DNA from: Priapulus caudatus | Taxonomy: Eukaryota > Priapulida > Priapulimorpha > Priapulimorphida > Priapulidae | Assembly: GCF_000485595.1 (NCBI RefSeq) | Contig: NW_014577145.1 | Coordinates: forward strand, 359,651-423,650 | Length of the DNA stretch: 64,000 nucleotides | Direction: 5' to 3' | Shown: positions 62,241-64,000 of the stretch, one piece after another | How the letters are laid out: the number at the start of each line of letters is the position of its first letter | How positions within the stretch are numbered: the stretch's first letter is position 1 | The notes under the pieces: model-generated | The model's database searches: none | The model's input: only the letters and a program-made list of their open reading frames with translations | Told to the model about the DNA's origin: nothing | Translations under genes and position numbers: made by a program

Positions 62241-63685
62241 GGAGGGAGGGTGAGTGAGATGGAGGGAGATAGCAAGAGACATTACTTATTACTTGTTTTT
62301 ATTCATACAACTTACTGCGTGGCACTTTAACTTTCTTTTTCTTTCCCTTTGATGTCCTTATGGTCATAGCCTTCGGAGACCAGATCTTGCGCTGAACATT
62401 GCCAGGGGCTGTGTGGGGTTTTGGCTTCAATTGGGACTCTAGCACTTCCAGTTCCTTGTACGCCACACGTAAATGACGCGGCACATCTTAAAAGAAGAAT
62501 GAATCTATTACAGTTATTCCTAATCGCATAGATATACATCACACAGCTCAAGCTGTCTAAAGTCGGATGCGAGCAACATTTAACATAACTTTCTGCATCA
62601 TAACGTAAAACAAACTTAGAAATAACTGCTTCGAACGCCGATCACGTTTTCATGGGATTCACGATATACGATCAATCATCAGCATCAAGATCTTTAGTAA
62701 CTGAATCGCACCCCCCTATTTTCACTACCAGCTCCATCATTATAAATCATTATTTAGCTCGTCTAACTGCTGATATAGTGGGAAGTTCAATGTTCGTTTC
62801 CTGCTACAACGACTCAACTTAATGATGGCTGCTGTCACGTTAATGCTACCACATATATATCTGCCACAATAACTCAATCACGTTCAGTCAAAGTCCTCTC
62901 ATATAATACGATAATTTACTCAATGTCGCGAAATTGTCAGCAAACCAAAACTGAAGCAATGAGGTATGTGACTCGACCATTACTGCAACTAAATATGAAC
63001 TTATATTACTATTAACTATATAACTTTTATATTACTGCAACTAATATAAATATTATCGGCATACCCAGAAATGACGTTCACATCCCTTTACCAACTCTAC
63101 GAATGCCGAGAAAATGTCACTCTACTCTATAATACCGAAAATCATAATGTACCTGCATGCACCACAGAATTATTATTGTAATTTAGGTTTTTATAATTTT
63201 ATTATTAATTAAACCTGTATACTACTATTTTGTTTAATATTTGGTCAAAAAATTAAATGGATTATACCTATTTCACAGTAAATACATTTTTACATGTATA
63301 CACATTATAAGAATTTTCAGTTCTTATGTATTGACACTACATAATGAACACCAAACCATGGACACATATTCTTAGGTGCACACAGTACACAGAATTAGGA
63401 ACAGAATGTTTTATATAGTCAAAAACACTATTTCTTCTTGCCAATTTATTCCCTGGTAATTCATTCAGGTAGCACCATTGCTCATAAGTTAACTTGACAC
63501 GTATTCTGCCACTAGACTGCAAGAAATACTAACCTCCTGCTGTTCTGGGTTTCATAGCCTTTGATTTGTTCTGTATTGGAGGAAGCGTCTTCTTGTCATT
63601 AGCCCCGTTCACGTAGATGGAGAAGCCCTGCTCTCTGCGTTCAACGTCTATCTGATGCTTGTCCTTACTCAGCTTATTCACTAAT
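40336..63685 (-). CDS. KATNIP: Katanin-interacting protein (KATNIP/KIAA0556 orthologue), 30 coding exons, 5' end outside window
   Basis: The exons are 63685-63534, 62486-62316, 60330-60188, 59622-59419, 59268-59194, 59010-58737, 58524-58370, 58189-58044, 57401-57098, 54245-53982, 53786-53643, 53384-52624, 51797-51571, 51329-51126, 50901-50838, 50720-50579, 50159-49962, 49787-49650, 48963-48811, 48562-48433, 47965-47788, 47200-47035, 45476-45351, 44466-44313, 44144-44034, 43414-43275, 42957-42856, 42506-42343, 41413-41310 and 40421-40336. All junctions are GT-AG and in frame (donor 58,369 is weak), giving ~1,792 residues to TAG, somewhat longer than human (~1,600). EQGFSIYVNGAN in the first visible exon, GLIVLEFNKPQ, and four DUF4457-type modules carrying TWGD..Y.GL and WNYNKS motifs identify the family. 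MPCGFVFQFQLL fixes the acceptor at 44,144. The product binds microtubules and katanin at the ciliary base and is linked to Joubert syndrome in humans. The start codon lies to the right of the window. Confidence 0.95.
40596..40957. mobile_element. hAT-like non-autonomous element in KATNIP intron
   Basis: It begins CAGGGGTCGAAATAA and ends with the complement TTATTTCTACCCCTG. It is flanked by an exact 5-base duplication CAGGT (40,591-40,595 and 40,958-40,962). Near both ends the word ATGGTCC/GGACCAT is iterated many times. It encodes no transposase. It lies between KATNIP exons 29 and 30. Confidence 0.78.
41553..42125. repeat. 33-bp minisatellite with inverted start
   Basis: About 13 units containing AAAATCTATCATCTTTCATA, with some variant units (ATCTCTCCGCTTTCC, ATCTCCCTGATTTC), run to the right. 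About 3.5 inverted units precede them at 41,553-41,670, so the array can fold on itself. Because 33 is a multiple of three it stays open in several frames; it lies in a KATNIP intron and is not coding. Confidence 0.95.
41891..41900. other. Assembly gap (10 N) inside minisatellite
   Basis: Ten N within the 33-bp array. The copy number of the array is therefore not known. Confidence 0.99.
43027..43044. repeat. (TA)n microsatellite
   Basis: A short TATATA array immediately precedes the hairpin at 43,047 in a KATNIP intron. Confidence 0.85.
43047..43092. repeat. Short hairpin element 5 (KATNIP intron)
   Basis: AGGAGTGAATAATA..GAGA faces TCTCTATTATTCACTCCT; the left arm carries an extra CTAAT. 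Its outer word TATCAGGAGT is shared with the hairpin at 35,032. Confidence 0.8.
43457..43884. mobile_element. MITE with AAAACCCGGGTTTT palindromes
   Basis: The terminal inverted repeats are AGCGGCGTCTACACTA and TAGTGTAGACGCCGCT, an exact match over 16 bases. Inside, variants of TAAAACCCGGGTTTTA and of TGTAGACGC recur at least six times. No open frame of note. It lies in the KATNIP intron between exons 25 and 26. The flanking bases TTA and ATA do not give a clear target duplication. Confidence 0.85.
45740..46745. repeat. Degenerate TTCAAGGAC repeat stretches
   Basis: Words such as TTTTCAAGGACATTTTATCGG (45,763 onward) and AAATTCAAGGACTGTTCAAGGA (46,709 onward) occur at both ends of this intron segment. 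They look like remnants of one old element or tandem family; boundaries are not resolved. The rest of the intron shows no gene. Confidence 0.4.
46937..46998. repeat. (GTGTGC)n microsatellite
   Basis: About ten tandem GTGTGC hexamers lie 37 bases from the donor of KATNIP exon 22. An antisense run of His-Ala codons through it is an artefact. Confidence 0.95.
48650..48722. repeat. (CA)n microsatellite
   Basis: CA and CGCA repeats in the KATNIP intron between exons 19 and 20. Confidence 0.9.
49650..50720 (-). other. KATNIP module 2
   Basis: The exons at 50,720-49,650 encode TTWGDRHYVGLNGIEIFS, then the linker VAANLIDGVYRTRDD, MHLWLAPFKKG, MIRVWNYNKSRIHSYRGARY and an AWGG stretch. Same module order as elsewhere in the protein. 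Confidence 0.9.
52624..54245 (-). other. KATNIP module 1
   Basis: The exons at 54,245-52,624 encode SNWGHPDRIGLTEMQLFD, then ERNMWTCAYHPSRP, IKLWNYNKNLKDLSIGVKNI. After the module, the long exon 53,384-52,624 encodes ~200 residues of Ser/Thr-rich, probably disordered linker. Here WGD is replaced by WGH and MWL by MWT, so it is the most diverged of the four. Confidence 0.82.
56063..56261. mobile_element. ~199-bp hAT-like MITE in KATNIP intron
   Basis: The terminal repeats are CAGGGTTCTCCAA and TTGGAGAACCCTG, exact over 13 bases. Flanks GACGC and AACGC may be a diverged 5-bp target duplication. The interior is GC-rich compared with the surrounding intron. It sits in the 2.85 kb intron between exons 9 and 10. 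Confidence 0.82.
56490..56566. repeat. Degenerate telomere-like tract
   Basis: GGGTTA-type hexamers with many changes (TTAGGGTTAGTGTTAGAACT and GTTAGGGCTAGGGTTAGGGC) in the KATNIP intron between exons 9 and 10. It looks like a decayed interstitial telomere-like array. Confidence 0.7.
60331..62315. other. Large KATNIP intron with small repeats
   Basis: This 2 kb intron contains about three tandem copies of a ~30-base GC-rich word, GGCGAGCTGCTGCTGGCTGG, at 61,183-61,262. It also holds a hairpin at 61,344-61,376 (ATTACCTCC..CTGCAAC / GTTGCAG..GGAGGTAAT) that looks like the end of a MITE, and the (GA)n array at its 3' side. No gene was seen. Confidence 0.6.
62168..62252. repeat. (TA)n-(GA)n compound microsatellite
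   Basis: A short TATATA run is followed by about 23 GA units and GGGA variants, in the KATNIP intron just downstream of exon 2 in view. Confidence 0.95.
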
Positions 63686-63704
63686 CTGCCAGTCGAGACA
63701 AAAC

Positions 63705-64000
63705 CAAGGGGACAAAATTAATGCGAGTCCGGAGTCAAATACTCCCTGATTTGGCATATGCAGGAGTCCGTGTGACTCCCTAAAAGTTCTGCTATACTAA
63801 CAAGTTCGTTACAGAGCACGGCCTCGCGGAAATACCGTATTTTTCTCAGCAAATGTCCAAAGAAAATTTGGCAGACGTGCATCGCATGAATCTTCAAAAC
63901 ATGCACATGCGTTATTGTTGTTGTGCTTTAGTTTTGAACTTCAGACTGCAGACTCCCTCATTTTGCTATGGACTCCCTCTTTTTGCTACGGACTCCCTCT
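63705..64000. mobile_element. Second copy of the CCP110-intron transposon, cut by window edge
   Basis: From CAAGGGGACAAAATTAATGC the sequence follows the element at 23,424-23,772 with scattered mismatches, including ACTCCCTGATTTG, CATATGCAGGAGTCCGTG, GAGCACGGCCTCGC and AATTTGGCAGACGTG. It lies in the intron upstream of the first visible KATNIP exon and runs off the window. Confidence 0.8.

Overview
The window is nuclear DNA of a multicellular animal. Four intron-rich genes with GT-AG introns could be joined exon by exon without breaking frame, and all four products belong to families known from animals. Three of them (AXDND1, CCP110, KATNIP) are cilium or centriole genes; the fourth, TSR3, is a ribosome-maturation enzyme. 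The AT-rich sequence, many introns of about 100-700 bases, abundant small inverted-repeat elements and di- and tetranucleotide arrays suggest a marine invertebrate, perhaps an early-branching one such as a sponge. The sequence does not settle the species. Two runs of N (11 and 10 bases) show that this is an assembled scaffold.

Layout: 1-568 is a (CA)n array and the 3' flank of AXDND1. 569-11,366 (minus) is AXDND1, 24 coding exons and 1,002 residues. 11,367-19,379 lies between two head-to-head genes; most of it (12,287-18,222) is a huge imperfect palindrome built of nested small inverted-repeat elements. 19,380-26,760 (plus) is CCP110, 10 coding exons and 1,166 residues. 26,761-28,058 is a short convergent spacer. 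28,059-32,211 (minus) is TSR3, 6 coding exons and 408 residues. 32,212-40,335 is a repeat-rich spacer holding a tRNA-like/SINE-like stretch, nested hairpins, a duplicated block with repeated GCGCATGCGC sites, and a CT/GA array. 40,336-63,685 (minus) is KATNIP, 30 coding exons and about 1,792 residues in view, with its 5' end beyond the right edge.

The genes do not form an operon. CP110 caps the mother centriole and restrains ciliogenesis, KATNIP acts on microtubules at the ciliary base, and AXDND1 carries an axonemal dynein light-chain domain, so the window looks like a loose cluster of ciliary genes. AXDND1 and CCP110 are divergent and would be only about 2 kb apart without the palindrome. 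No CRISPR, prokaryotic mobile system or intact transposase gene was seen. The most unusual features are the 5.9 kb palindrome and a set of short hairpins at five or more loci that share an outer stem motif.
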